In this document: piece by piece, positions 1-7,453 of the stretch
Layout: the number at the start of each line of letters is the position of its first letter
Position numbering within the stretch: the stretch's first letter is position 1
Source of the DNA: Thermoplasmata archaeon
GTDB taxonomy: Archaea; Thermoplasmatota; Thermoplasmata; Thermoplasmatales; Thermoplasmataceae
Length of the DNA stretch: 47,640 nt
Direction of reading: 5' to 3'
Assembly: GCA_021785735.1 (NCBI GenBank)
Contig: JAJYEP010000003.1
Location: 1 to 47,640 of the forward strand
The notes under the pieces: model-generated
Told to the model about the DNA's origin: nothing
Database searches by the model: none
Seen by the model: the letters and a program-made list of their open reading frames with translations, nothing else
Program-made: the position numbers and the translations under genes

Positions 1-100
1 TGAGCGCGGAATAACCTATCTGAAGATTGAAGGGGCGCTTGATGACCAGGAAAAGGGTCATGCCGAAAATCGCTGCAGATATGTAGAATTCCGGCGACAT
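1..100 (-). CDS. ArsB-like anion/arsenite permease, N-terminal fragment
   Basis: Reading the minus strand from an ATG at 98-100 gives about 33 residues that run off the window edge. They start MSPEFYISAAIF, continue through a hydrophobic helix with TLFLVIKRPF, and end NLQIGYSAL. The pattern of a first membrane helix followed by an 'LVI-(W/K)-(R/Q)-P-x-x-LQIG-(W/Y)-SA' segment is typical of the start of ArsB / SLC13-like permeases, which export arsenite or move other anions across the cytoplasmic membrane. The frame stays open upstream of the ATG to about 165, so the true start is not certain. Only the N-terminus is present; the substrate cannot be inferred. Confidence 0.5.
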   Translation of the reverse strand, partial: MSPEFYISAAIFGMTLFLVIKRPFNLQIGYSAL

Positions 101-305
101 CGCTATGCAGGCACCCCATGCGGAAACATCATGATCAGTGGACCATCCGCCGGACTGCGCAAGCAATTTTTATGCTTTTCCCTCACATATTCAGGATCAT
201 GAATTCCGGATAGAGGAAAATCAGACACCACGAAGCTTCCATGTAGCATGATCGGTCCCAAAAGACTTATTAGTATATTATAATATGCGTATGAAGGTTT
301 GGAAA

Positions 306-665
306 ATGGGAGCAAAGATAGCGATAGTGATCAATTCAGGACTGGATCAGAGAGCAAAGGTGATGTCAGGTCTTCATGTTGCCAGGAGAATACATGATGC
401 GAAGAAGGAGAACGGCGTTGAGGCCGTGGAGGTGTTCCTGTTCACCGGTGGCGTGAGGGCACTGGAGAAGGGGCAGGACAACAGCGAGATTGTCGACGCC
501 ATACAGGACCTGAGGAAGGCGGGAATCACGCTTGAGGCATGTTCCAACCAGGTGAAGAACTGGAGCCTCGAGGACGAGTTCCAGAAGCAAGGAATCGATC
601 TTGAGTTCGCCAGGGATGCATTCTCCAGATACGCGGTCGAAGGATACACGGTCATATCGTTCTGA
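306..665 (+). CDS. DsrE/DsrF-like small sulfur-transfer family protein
   Basis: About 119 residues with an alternating beta/alpha pattern: strand KIAIVINSG, helix AKVMSGLHVARRIHD, strand VEAVEVFLFTGGV, then a helix and the segment ITLEACSNQVKNW. This fits the DsrE/F (YchN-like) fold, whose members often relay persulfide sulfur. One cysteine (in EACSNQ) sits where many DsrE proteins carry the sulfur-binding Cys. I chose the ATG at 306, not 285, because the A/T-rich TATA element at about 268-283 lies about 25-30 bases before it, as expected for a leaderless archaeal transcript. The stop overlaps the start of the FmdE-like gene (TGATG), so the two are likely co-translated. The family call rests on fold pattern and is moderate. 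Confidence 0.6.
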   Translation: MGAKIAIVINSGLDQRAKVMSGLHVARRIHDAKKENGVEAVEVFLFTGGVRALEKGQDNSEIVDAIQDLRKAGITLEACSNQVKNWSLEDEFQKQGIDLEFARDAFSRYAVEGYTVISF

Positions 666-1351
666 TGCGATTGAAAAAAGGTGATGTGGTGGACGAACTG
701 TGGTACCTGAGCGGCGATGCCAGGAACGCTGAGTTCATGCCCGAATTCAGCGTGATCGATACAGAATCTAGCCATGGCAGATACGCAGACAGGACAAAAC
801 GGATAACCGTTGCGGACCTGATAAAGTTCCACGGACACGGATGTGACGGCCTCTTCAGGGGTGCGTATGCCATGTCCGTCGGCCTTTCGGATCTATTTCC
901 AGGCGGTGGCACAGACAGGACAGACCTAAGGGTGCTGTCAAAAAACAGCCCGTGCCTTGGAGATGTAGCATCATACCTCACCGGGGGCAGGGTCAGGTTT
1001 GGCACGCAGGACGTCAGGAAGACACCCGGCGTCTGGTACATCATACAGAGAATTTCAGACGGAAAGGCCGTCAGGGTTGTGGAGGAGGAAGGTTTCTTTC
1101 CGGAAAGCATATCCAGGCTTGAGGCAGGCCTGGCGGAAACTGCAGGGGAGAAACTGCCGGCTGCCCTCGATGAACTGAAGAATGCGCAGGATCGGTGGAT
1201 CGGCAGTGTTCTGTTCAAATCAAGACCCCGGGATCATTATTTCTCATCCGTCATAGAGTTCAAGTGGGAAGATACGACCTATGCCGGTTCCGGAGTGCGG
1301 ACTGACGTGCTTTACAAGAATGTGCCAGTGAATCGTTCTCAACAGAGATAG
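665..1351 (+). CDS. FmdE-like domain protein
   Basis: 228 residues. A central segment contains IKFHGHGCDGLFRGAYAMSV, then SKNSPCLGDV, TGGRVRFGTQDV and KTPGVWYII. The HGHxC start and the later cysteine are hallmarks of the FmdE family, named after formylmethanofuran dehydrogenase subunit E but widespread in non-methanogens as a metal/cofactor-binding module of unknown reaction. No methanogenesis gene is in the window, so a methanofuran role is not implied. It starts inside the stop of the DsrE-like gene. Another possible start is the ATG at 683, preceded by GGTG. The pairing suggests a joint sulfur- or metal-handling role, which is an inference. Confidence 0.7.
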   Translation: MRLKKGDVVDELWYLSGDARNAEFMPEFSVIDTESSHGRYADRTKRITVADLIKFHGHGCDGLFRGAYAMSVGLSDLFPGGGTDRTDLRVLSKNSPCLGDVASYLTGGRVRFGTQDVRKTPGVWYIIQRISDGKAVRVVEEEGFFPESISRLEAGLAETAGEKLPAALDELKNAQDRWIGSVLFKSRPRDHYFSSVIEFKWEDTTYAGSGVRTDVLYKNVPVNRSQQR

Positions 1352-1468
1352 ATCCCCGCATCATCACAATGGCTCCCGTAGAATGAATTACTTTTTTTCA
1401 TCGAAGGCCTTATTCAGGAGGTCCAGCGTGAGTCCTGACAGGACGGAATATTCAGCAGGATGATGATA

Positions 1469-1939
1469 TCAGTGGTGCATCCCCCTGCTTTCGTACAGAC
1501 TCCCGGGGCCGGCATAGATCAGCAGCAGCACGGAAAATAGCATTGCCAGAATGAAGCCAGTGGACATGAGGTATGAGTTGATGTTGTTCTGCCCGTCAAA
1601 CAGGAAGAAAAGCCCGTCTATGCCCGCAAGCAGTACTGAAAGAAAAAGTCCTGCCGAACCAAGCATGATCCTTTGTGAACCCGTTCCCACGGAGAGAATC
1701 ATGATGCCTATGGACGTGAGGCCAATCAGAATGCCCAGGAACATGTGGGCCATAACGACCGGAAAACCGCCGTAAAGCGGTTCAAAGCCCATCATGGAGA
1801 ATCCATTCATCGCCGGTATTGTGACATACAGGTTGATATACATTCCAAGGAGGAACTCCACGATCAGGAAAAACAGCAGCGCGAACAGCATTGAGAGGAA
1901 TCCACCCCTCATCATTCTCCTTCCAGCCATCATCGGCAT
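1469..1939 (-). CDS. four-helix membrane protein, unknown function
   Basis: About 156 residues with four strongly hydrophobic segments: FLSMLFALLFFLIVEFLLG, an MAHMFLGILIGLTSIGIMIL stretch, a third from about residue 95, and a fourth near the C-terminus. The N-terminus is rich in Met and Arg (MPMMAGRRMMRGG), suggesting a cytosolic basic end. I recognise no enzyme motif. The ATG at 1939 is preferred over the TTG at 1942 because an ATTTTAATAA element lies about 25 bases upstream. It stands alone, convergent with the FmdE-like gene. Confidence 0.6.
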   Translation of the reverse strand: MPMMAGRRMMRGGFLSMLFALLFFLIVEFLLGMYINLYVTIPAMNGFSMMGFEPLYGGFPVVMAHMFLGILIGLTSIGIMILSVGTGSQRIMLGSAGLFLSVLLAGIDGLFFLFDGQNNINSYLMSTGFILAMLFSVLLLIYAGPGSLYESRGMHH

Positions 1940-2078
1940 CAATACAATTCAGGCATTATTAAAATTTTCCCTATCTTATGCGGCTCTCCTTATTCCGGAG
2001 ATAAAAAAATTACTGGTCCGCAGGGAAGAACCGCTTGAGGATACCCCGGTGCGGGCCATGCTTCCCCTAAAGATGGAA

Positions 2079-2540
2079 TTATTTTGTCGTGTCGGGCTTC
2101 CCCATCCTGCCAAGGATCTTCATTATGCTGAGCAGGATGGCAAGCCCTCTCTCTATGTCAGGATCCTTGACGTCCTTCAGGAGGCTCCAGGTTCCCTTAA
2201 CCTTTGTTCCTGTGGCAAGACTGCCTGATGATATGCCGTCGACGATCTCGTTGATTGCAGCCATGAATTCAGGTTTTGCGATCTTACCCATCAGTTCAAG
2301 CAGGGCATCGAGAATTCCTGCCGTTCCGCTGATCATCTCGCTGCTCATGACGTCCTTCAGGCTGGCCACCAGGTATCCGATTCCCATGAGCGACTGCAGG
2401 ATTCCCTTCTCGCGCAGTTCCCTCAGTTCCTGGATCTCTCCCGAGATCACGGGAAGGTTTCTCAGTATGCTCTCCAGAGGCTCCCTGTTCTCCGGGGCGG
2501 ATAGCTGTTCCAGCAGCGTGTCAAGCGCTTCAGAACTCAT
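2079..2540 (-). CDS. DUF1641 family protein
   Basis: 153 residues, mostly helical, with ELRELREKGILQSLMGIGYL, LKDVMSSEMI and GILDALLELMGKIAKPEF. This is the DUF1641 pattern, repeatedly found beside SQR/NDH-2-like flavoproteins in archaea and bacteria; its biochemical job is unknown. The start codon overlaps the last codons of the flavoprotein gene (2537-2540), giving translational coupling and supporting a shared complex or pathway. A membrane-peripheral accessory role is an inference from context. Confidence 0.75.
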   Translation of the reverse strand: MSSEALDTLLEQLSAPENREPLESILRNLPVISGEIQELRELREKGILQSLMGIGYLVASLKDVMSSEMISGTAGILDALLELMGKIAKPEFMAAINEIVDGISSGSLATGTKVKGTWSLLKDVKDPDIERGLAILLSIMKILGRMGKPDTTK

Positions 2541-3703
2541 TCGTTCACCCCGCTGAGGACCGCCTTTGCAGTCATGTTCCAGTAAACCTTGTTGTATATC
2601 AGCTTGAGCCAGTAGTATGAATAGCTTTCCGGCATGAAGACCGGAGGCTGTGTATAGCTCGACGTGATCATTGAGGCTTTTCCCAGCCCTGTAACCATCA
2701 GCGCCCCTCCACTTCCGTCGTACATCGTGTCAGGCTCGTATCCTGTCACCTGCTTGGAGATCCTGTCAGCGACCACGATGGCCTCGGCATCCGCCACGGA
2801 TCCGGCTTTGGAAACGGGCAGATTCGTGGCATCCCCAATTGCATATGCATCGGTGTAGCCGGTGATGTTCAGCGTGAATCTGTCGGTGGGTATCCATCCC
2901 ATGGGGTCCCCGATCTTTGAGTCCTCTACCAGTTTGCTTCCCCTGTGCGGGGGAACCAGAAGCGCCAGGTCAAAGGAAATTCTCTTTCCGTCCCGGGAAA
3001 CAAGTTCCTTCTTTGCTGTGTCCACGGATTTGATCTGGAAGTTCAGTGACGGGTTGATGCCCCTATCCCTGAACATATCGAGCGCGATGTCGGATACCCC
3101 TTTGTCAGGAAATGCCATGGGCATCGGATACACGTATTCTATGCTCACCGCATCCAGCATGTTCCTGGATTTGAAGTAATCATGAAGCATGAAAACAGCC
3201 TCCAGCGGTGCCGGGGTGCATTTATAGGGCATGCTTGTCACTCCCACAACAATCTTCCCCTTTTTGAAGTTGTTCAGTGCCTTCTTCAGCTTGACCGAAT
3301 CGTCCAGGCTGTAGAAGTTGAAGGTCGATTCCCCCATTCCCGGAACGGCATCAAAGTCATACCTTGCCCCCGTGGCCATGACGAGGTAATCATACCTGAT
3401 CTTCTGCTTCTGGGTCGCAACCTCATGGTTCTTCAGATCTATTGCCGTTGCATTCTCCTGTATTAGATCGACGCCATCCACCACCATCCTCCTCTCGTCC
3501 CTGTAGGTTTCCGTCTCCGACATCACGCCGAACGGTATCTCCAGGAACCCCGGCTGATAGTAGTGCCTGCTGCTGCCCTCTATCAGGAGAATGTGAACAT
3601 CTCCCGAACTGATGGATCCGCGAAGCCTGTATGCAAGATGATTTGCAGTACTGATGCCCCCCGATCCACCTCCAATAATGACTATTGTCTTCATTGCATC
3701 CAA
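2537..3703 (-). CDS. SQR-like FAD-dependent oxidoreductase (one cysteine only)
   Basis: 388 residues. The N-terminal Rossmann motif is IIGGGSGGIS (residues 9-18), with a second dinucleotide segment around DYLVMATGARYD (105-116) and a C-terminal AIGDATNLPVSKAG flavin-binding motif. The KCTPAP motif (Cys162) is characteristic of sulfide:quinone oxidoreductases and relatives, which move electrons from sulfide to membrane quinones. Canonical SQRs use two or three redox cysteines; this protein has only Cys162, so the substrate may not be sulfide. Coupled to DUF1641 downstream. A TTAATC-type TATA element lies about 25 bases before the start, consistent with a leaderless mRNA. Family is confident, substrate is not. 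Confidence 0.8.
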   Translation of the reverse strand: MDAMKTIVIIGGGSGGISTANHLAYRLRGSISSGDVHILLIEGSSRHYYQPGFLEIPFGVMSETETYRDERRMVVDGVDLIQENATAIDLKNHEVATQKQKIRYDYLVMATGARYDFDAVPGMGESTFNFYSLDDSVKLKKALNNFKKGKIVVGVTSMPYKCTPAPLEAVFMLHDYFKSRNMLDAVSIEYVYPMPMAFPDKGVSDIALDMFRDRGINPSLNFQIKSVDTAKKELVSRDGKRISFDLALLVPPHRGSKLVEDSKIGDPMGWIPTDRFTLNITGYTDAYAIGDATNLPVSKAGSVADAEAIVVADRISKQVTGYEPDTMYDGSGGALMVTGLGKASMITSSYTQPPVFMPESYSYYWLKLIYNKVYWNMTAKAVLSGVNE

Positions 3704-3815
3704 TTCACGCCATACAGATTAAGGTATTCCACAAAAATTGCCATATTGGGGATAACACTGAATAGTATATCCAGAAAACCCGTGTTTCAGGGGCTTTCGG
3801 CCTATTCTAGATGCT

Positions 3816-4994
3816 TCAATTTTCAGATATGCCCTTCTGCGCCTTCTGTGACATGAAAACCTTCAGCGTGAGAATCATCAGCACAAGCACTGCAGGCGTT
3901 AAGAAGAGCAGGAGCGATTTGAACCCAACCATATTCAGGAAAGTGCCGCCTAGAACAGGCATGATCACCATCATAAGCATCATGGTCGAGGTGAAGTAGC
4001 TGTTGGCCACGTTCCGCTCCTCCATAGTAAATGACCGCCCGATTGAAAACATCGCAATCGGCATGCCAAGTCCATGGGGTATTCCAAGAATAACAAAGGC
4101 GAACGCATAAATCACTATATTGCCGCTTAGGAAAACCATCACCAAACCGAGGATTGAAATGGACATCATCAGCATCACATAGGGGAATATGCTCCCGATC
4201 TTCAGCACGGAAAATAACGCTCTTGTTGCGAAGGAAGCCGTGAAGAAAACTGCGAAGAGGAGAATGACCAGGGAATAGGAAGCGCCATAGATCTGCTTCG
4301 CGTATATTCCCCCGAACGAAAGAATCAGTGCGGTTGACATACTGTATACCAGGAATGTGTAAATTCCCACCCTGAAACCGGGATGTGTCCATACGGATGA
4401 TCTCCTCTCGACTTTCTTCTCTTCCGGAAATTTCACAAACGGGGAAAGGACTGCTCCGACAATTCCCAGGGGAACAAAAAACAGGAAAGCTGTCCTGAGC
4501 GGATAACGGGCCACTATGAGAGATTCCAGTGCAGGTCCCGCAATGAGGCTGACTCCCAGTGCAAGGGTGTAGATTGCAAGTATTCTTTCCCTCGCATTCC
4601 TGTCCTGGAACAGTCCTGCAGAAGTCATAATGTTCGGGAAGATGAAGCCGTAGGAAAGGCCGCTGGCTATCACAAAGACGAGCACTGAAACGGGGGACGA
4701 AAAAGAGAAGAGGAATATTGTCAGCGGATATACGATCGAGGCCAGGACGAAGAGTTTTTTACGGAACCGGACCTCAATGGCGCCGTTTAGTAGGGATGAA
4801 ACCAGTGCGGAGGCCGACAGGGATGCCACCAGCACCCCCACAAGCAACTGGCTGTAGGAAAGATCATACCTGGCCAGGAGCGGTATCGTGGTTTGAACCA
4901 TATTGTTGCTGGCCCGTATGGCGAAGGTGAGTGCAACAATGATCACAACCGTGTAAAGTACACTCGCGGTCAGCGCAATTCTCTGACTTTTCAT
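3816..4994 (-). CDS. MFS transporter (second gene of TetR-linked operon)
   Basis: 392 residues with about 12 hydrophobic helices and typical major facilitator features, including FRKKLFVLASIVYPL in the cytosolic loop after helix 2 and a long central break around KFPEEKKVERRSS (about residue 200) between two six-helix halves. A substrate cannot be read from sequence; proton-driven export of organic compounds is usual for such TetR-linked MFS genes. Its ATG overlaps the stop of a possible 38-residue gene just upstream (ATGA). It is probably transcribed with the MFS gene at 5117-6358. Confidence 0.8.
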   Translation of the reverse strand: MKSQRIALTASVLYTVVIIVALTFAIRASNNMVQTTIPLLARYDLSYSQLLVGVLVASLSASALVSSLLNGAIEVRFRKKLFVLASIVYPLTIFLFSFSSPVSVLVFVIASGLSYGFIFPNIMTSAGLFQDRNARERILAIYTLALGVSLIAGPALESLIVARYPLRTAFLFFVPLGIVGAVLSPFVKFPEEKKVERRSSVWTHPGFRVGIYTFLVYSMSTALILSFGGIYAKQIYGASYSLVILLFAVFFTASFATRALFSVLKIGSIFPYVMLMMSISILGLVMVFLSGNIVIYAFAFVILGIPHGLGMPIAMFSIGRSFTMEERNVANSYFTSTMMLMMVIMPVLGGTFLNMVGFKSLLLFLTPAVLVLMILTLKVFMSQKAQKGISEN

Positions 4995-5107
4995 GTCCCC
5001 CTTCCATTTGATTCCGGCTGCATTTCCTCACGGTCCCACCACAGGAGCGGCTGCGCCGTTATTTTCTCCTTGTTTTCATTCATTGCCACCGGTACTATCT
5101 TTCCCAT
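4991..5107 (-). CDS. possible 38-residue peptide between the two MFS genes
   Basis: An ATG at 5105-5107 opens a 38-codon frame: MGKIVPVAMNENKEKITAQP, then LLWWDREEMQPESNGRGT. It is preceded at good spacing by GGTGA, a Shine-Dalgarno-like site, and its TGA overlaps the ATG of the next MFS gene. Spacing, ribosome site and overlap all look like a real gene in an operon, but no family is recognised. The peptide is soluble-looking, with two adjacent Trp. It could instead be a leader that only serves translational coupling. Confidence 0.4.
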   Translation of the reverse strand: MGKIVPVAMNENKEKITAQPLLWWDREEMQPESNGRGT

Positions 5108-5116
5108 GATTTCACC

Positions 5117-6358
5117 TTATGCTTTCACCGCTGCGCTTCCCTGATCGCCCACGGCGTTTGCGGGTCTGAGCGCCAGTTCCCAGACGAAGAATATGCCGGT
5201 GACCACCGCGAATATCCACAGCGTCGTGGTGAAGCCGAAGTATTTCACGGAGAACATGTAGCCAATCAGCGGCATGAGTGCTGACATGATCATCATGGAG
5301 GAGCTGAAGAACGATGTGGACGTTCCAATCTCCTCAGGCTTGAATGTGGTGTTCGCTATCTGTATCCCAAGCGTCCAGGCGATTCCATCCGGTATTGCCG
5401 CTATCAGGAATGCCAGAATGAAGAATGCAACTGAAAGTGAGCTCATTGCAAGGAATACTGATGAGATGAGCGCTATGGACACTGCAAAGACCATGTAGGG
5501 CCTTTTGTTCTGAACCGGCGACTTCAGTCTTATTATAAACCGTGTGACAACGTCGCCTACAAACATTGCTGCGAAAAGGTAAAATACAGTGGCTGCGGAA
5601 AGGCCGAGAACGCTGCCGTAGATGACCCCATAGGAGAATATGACGTAGAACGGTATCGTATATGCGAAAGCGGCTATGACCGCCCAGTTGAACTGCCTGT
5701 TTTTGAACAGCGATGCAATGCCTGCGCTACCCCTGTGTCCCTTTGCCTCCATATACTGGAGGGAGTGTTTTCCTGTCAGCGCTGCCACGAATGGTATTGC
5801 AACAAATGCCATCACAGCGAATATCAGGAAGATCTCCTTGATGCCCAGATCGAGAAGATATCCCGTCACGAAGGGCGCTATTATGAGTGCAAGGGCAACC
5901 CAGAAGGAGAACGAGGCCTGCTCTACCTGCCTCCTTGACTGGTCCTTTGAAGCCATTCCGGCCATTGTCATGAACGAGTCCATGACAAGCCCGGTTATGA
6001 AGCCGTCAATGATCATCAACGTATAGACTTCCGCGAAGCCCGATGCAAATATGTAGAGCGGCATTGTTATACCGAGCAGGGCAAGCGATAATATTTCCAC
6101 GGTCTTCAGCTGACTGGGCCTGAACTTTCGCATCAGAAACGCAGCAACTGCAAATGCCAGCGTGAAAAGCGCAAAACCTATCCCTATTTCAAACGAAGTC
6201 ATGCCAAATGCCAATCCCAGGGATCCGATTGAGGTCTGATAGAACTGCAGCAGGAACCTGCCCATGAAGGCGGCTATTATGATCAGCCATTCCGCTCCGC
6301 TTATCAGGCCGAAATCCAATCCAACCTTTCTCAAACTTTTATTCTGTGTGTCTGCCAT
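5117..6358 (-). CDS. MFS transporter (first gene of TetR-linked operon)
   Basis: About 413 residues with 12 predicted membrane helices; the loop MRKFRPSQLKTVE after helix 2 and the RRQVEQASFSFW helix are MFS-like. I start at ATG 6358 (MADTQNKSL); the open frame runs on to a TTG at 6376, but that extension falls inside the operator inverted repeat. A TetR regulator is divergently encoded, and its likely operator touches the start codon, so expression is probably inducer-controlled. Together with the downstream MFS gene it forms a two-transporter efflux or uptake unit of unknown substrate. Confidence 0.8.
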   Translation of the reverse strand: MADTQNKSLRKVGLDFGLISGAEWLIIIAAFMGRFLLQFYQTSIGSLGLAFGMTSFEIGIGFALFTLAFAVAAFLMRKFRPSQLKTVEILSLALLGITMPLYIFASGFAEVYTLMIIDGFITGLVMDSFMTMAGMASKDQSRRQVEQASFSFWVALALIIAPFVTGYLLDLGIKEIFLIFAVMAFVAIPFVAALTGKHSLQYMEAKGHRGSAGIASLFKNRQFNWAVIAAFAYTIPFYVIFSYGVIYGSVLGLSAATVFYLFAAMFVGDVVTRFIIRLKSPVQNKRPYMVFAVSIALISSVFLAMSSLSVAFFILAFLIAAIPDGIAWTLGIQIANTTFKPEEIGTSTSFFSSSMMIMSALMPLIGYMFSVKYFGFTTTLWIFAVVTGIFFVWELALRPANAVGDQGSAAVKA

Positions 6359-6360
6359 AG

Positions 6361-6376
6361 TTGACCGTATGGTCAA
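6361..6376. promoter_or_regulatory. TetR-type operator, site 1
   Basis: TTGACC-GTAT-GGTCAA is an inverted repeat with perfect 6-base arms, directly before the MFS start at 6358. Binding here would block the MFS operon's leaderless promoter. The same half-site TGACC recurs at site 2 and at 6415-6419, which supports a real operator family. Confidence 0.65.
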
Positions 6377-6397
6377 TTATTATTTAAGGATTATGAC

Positions 6398-6407
6398 TGA
6401 CCGGTCA
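6398..6407. promoter_or_regulatory. TetR-type operator, site 2
   Basis: TGACCGGTCA is a perfect 10-base palindrome using the same TGACC half-sites as site 1 but without the spacer. It lies between the two divergent genes, upstream of the TATA-like element (about 6427-6437) of the regulator gene, and may mediate autoregulation. Confidence 0.6.
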
Positions 6408-6460
6408 ATAAATACTGACCAACCGATTAATAAATATACAGGAATGGCATTATCACTTAT

Positions 6461-7021
6461 ATGAACAACAACGATAAGGAGGAAAAGATTCTGAATGCTG
6501 CAGTCAAAGTTTTCTCAAAGAAGGGGTATGATCTGGCAACGATCGACGAGATCGCAAAGAAGGCCAGGGTCAGCAAGGGCATAGTCTTCTTCTATTACAA
6601 GAGGAAGGATAGCCTCATAGAGAAAGCTGCCCTCCGGTCAGTTCCAGTAGAGGAAATCACCGGCGTGAATGGAAGAAAGCATGGACGTGCCCATGAACTG
6701 CTCATGGATTTCGGGGTGTCTTTTCTGAAGAAATACGAGAATCCTGACCTCAGAAATCTGCTCCTGATGACCATTGCGAACAAGGAGAGATACAGGCAGA
6801 TTGAACTTTCACTGAGGGAAATGTGCTTCCAGGAGATGGACAGAATGTTTTCAAATCTGGAGGAGCTCGCAGGAACTTCCATACCGGCCCCGGTGAAGAA
6901 GGCATTTTTTGGATCACTCCTCTGCTATGTCGTGTGGTGGAATGACAACGAGATGAGCCCTGAAGAGTACGTTAAAATACTCACAGATCGAATTCTATTA
7001 TCGGTCAGCCATGAGGCATAG
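6461..7021 (+). CDS. TetR/AcrR family repressor
   Basis: 186 residues. The N-terminal helix-turn-helix (about residues 10-55) reads ILNAAVKVFSKKGYDLATID, EIAKKARVSKG, then FFYYKRKDSLIEKA, a textbook TetR_N domain. The C-terminal 130 residues would be the helical ligand-binding and dimerisation domain. Divergent from the two-MFS operon, with two inverted-repeat operators between. A TAATAAATATA element about 25-30 bases before the ATG fits a leaderless transcript. Ligand unknown; it likely matches the MFS substrate. Confidence 0.85.
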   Translation: MNNNDKEEKILNAAVKVFSKKGYDLATIDEIAKKARVSKGIVFFYYKRKDSLIEKAALRSVPVEEITGVNGRKHGRAHELLMDFGVSFLKKYENPDLRNLLLMTIANKERYRQIELSLREMCFQEMDRMFSNLEELAGTSIPAPVKKAFFGSLLCYVVWWNDNEMSPEEYVKILTDRILLSVSHEA

Positions 7022-7453
7022 GGGAATCTCTTCGTTATACCAGTAAAAAATACGTCTCACCATCTCCCATCCCGGAAGATCCCTATTGTTCCTGCTTCCG
7101 GTATCAACCAGCACTGAAGTTTCAAATTTTTTTCTGATCTGGTCAGTTGGTTCATATCCCACTTCTTTTCTGGTGATGAATGATCCATCAACCGATGCAA
7201 CGCACCACCCAATTCAACAGATTGGTCCTGTATCCTGCGAAATTTAACCTCATATGTTCTTCAACTGAACAGGCAGGGCAGTCATTTGCGCTCAAAGCCT
7301 TTTCAGCAATCTCAGATATTTTTGATCAACGCGTTTTGTTGCCAAACAGGATATGCAAAGAGAATCCGCATCTGAACGAACCGCGCTGGCAAGACTTCAA
7401 GTGTTCGCATGCCGTTAACCATATATGTGAAGTAGAATTATCAATGGGCCTCT
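7022..7453. other. 432-base gap, no gene seen
   Basis: Between the TetR gene and the convergent DUF2075 gene. A 111-codon plus-strand frame (7180-7515) has no family-like pattern and overlaps the end of the DUF2075 gene, so I do not call it. No clear repeat or promoter. Confidence 0.5.

Noticed and set aside
665-1351. FmdE as evidence of methanogenesis
   Set aside because: FmdE-like domains are widespread in non-methanogens and no other methanogenesis gene is present.
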